The notes under the pieces were generated by a model, which saw nothing but the letters and a program-made list of their open reading frames with translations, made no database searches and was not told the DNA's origin. This document shows positions 63,663-64,000 of a stretch of 64,000 nt of DNA, in pieces (positions within the stretch are counted from its first letter, which is position 1; every line of letters begins with the position of its first letter). The stretch is taken from contig JAKFFG010000023.1 of assembly GCA_036675275.1 (NCBI GenBank), positions 124,001 to 188,000 of the forward strand, given 5' to 3'. The DNA is from Pollutimonas sp036675275. GTDB taxonomy: Bacteria; Pseudomonadota; Gammaproteobacteria; Burkholderiales; Burkholderiaceae_B. The position numbers and the translations under genes were made by a program.

Positions 63663-64000
63663 TCTATTGATCGATGCGCCTACCTTGATAGATAAGTTGC
63701 CGGCTTCCGGCTGGCTGGTTTTTGATGTCAGGCATGATCTAGCCGATCATGCGGCGGGCAGGGCGGCCTACGAGCAAGGGCATATTCCGGGCGCCCTCTA
63801 CCTGGATCACGAAAGCCAGTTGTCCGCAACGCGCACGGGGAAAAACGGGAGGCATCCCTTGCCTTCCCGGTCGGAATTTGCCGCTCTCATGCGTGCCCAA
63901 GGCTTGATCCCCGACACTATGGTAGTTGTCTACGATGGCGGCAACAGCATGTACGCCGCCCATCTGTGGTGGATGCTGCGTTGGCTGGGGCATGGCAATG
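63655..64000 (+). CDS. sseA: Rhodanese-type sulfurtransferase, N-terminal part (cut by window edge)
   Basis: The first 115 residues, starting at ATG 63655 with CAGGAG 9 nt upstream and running open to the window end. The sequence has a rhodanese domain: WLVFDVRHDLADHAAGRAAY, GHIPGALYLDHE, RHPLPSRSEF and VVVYDGGNSMYAAHLWWMLR. This matches two-domain thiosulfate or 3-mercaptopyruvate sulfurtransferases, whose catalytic Cys would be in the missing second half. It overlaps the transporter gene by 8 bp, so the two are coupled. The specific activity cannot be decided from this part. Confidence 0.85.
   Translation, partial: MSDLLIDAPTLIDKLPASGWLVFDVRHDLADHAAGRAAYEQGHIPGALYLDHESQLSATRTGKNGRHPLPSRSEFAALMRAQGLIPDTMVVVYDGGNSMYAAHLWWMLRWLGHGN

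Overview
The window looks like chromosomal DNA of a GC-rich betaproteobacterium, most likely Burkholderiales, family Alcaligenaceae (Bordetella / Achromobacter / Pusillimonas-like). Reasons: the gene orders sucA-sucB-lpd-zapE, scpB-rluB, rimP-nusA-infB-rbfA-truB-typA and bamD/rluD-pgeF; a Bordetella-type ftrABCD iron system; and a phaC-phaB-phaR polyhydroxybutyrate locus. No insertion sequence, phage gene, integrase or CRISPR array was seen. The window is ordinary core genome interrupted by a few metabolic islets.

Layout. 1-6460 (+): end of sucA, sucB, lpd, zapE, trpS. 6503-14868 (-): tex, a small unrecognised gene, then a four-gene polyamine-type ABC transporter ending in an acetylpolyamine amidohydrolase. 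15027-19742: a DinG/YoaA-type iron-sulfur helicase, bamD (-), rluD and pgeF. 19791-22936 (+): phaC, phaB, phaR. 23097-26314 (+): a Fur-box-preceded ftrABCD operon. 26321-28612: a FemAB/GNAT-like protein (-) and a CobW-type GTPase (+). 28613-29355: a gene-poor gap with an initiator tRNA (-) and its terminator. 29356-40635 (+): scpB, rluB, then rimP-nusA-infB-rbfA-truB-typA. 40787-44302 (+): iclR-type regulator, cobS, cobT. 44380-53875: a taurine dissimilation locus. 54163-64000: gabD-type dehydrogenase, LOG-family protein, polA, dienelactone hydrolase family protein, Na/Pi cotransporter, htpX, a DMT transporter and the start of a rhodanese-type sulfurtransferase.

The taurine locus is the most coherent islet. 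TauABC imports taurine, TauXY oxidatively deaminates it to sulfoacetaldehyde, Xsc converts sulfoacetaldehyde plus phosphate to sulfite plus acetyl phosphate, and Pta makes acetyl-CoA. A MocR-type TauR sits between tauY and tauC. I found pairs of CTGG direct repeats with the same 23-bp period upstream of both tauA and tauX, which look like TauR operators. A second motif, ATTTATTCC, is shared between the xsc upstream region and the promoter region of the iclR-type gene beside the locus. Sulfite oxidation or export genes are not in the window.

Other points worth a second look: a CobS/CobT pair without CobN; hairpin-plus-T-run terminators inside operons (sucB/lpd, upstream of rimP, rbfA/truB); a tryptophanyl-tRNA synthetase with a C-terminal extra domain; polA and a LOG-family gene whose start codons share bases in one CATG; and small tandem duplications that copy a stop codon (phaC) and a ribosome binding site (dienelactone hydrolase gene). 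I see no system that I would call wholly undescribed.
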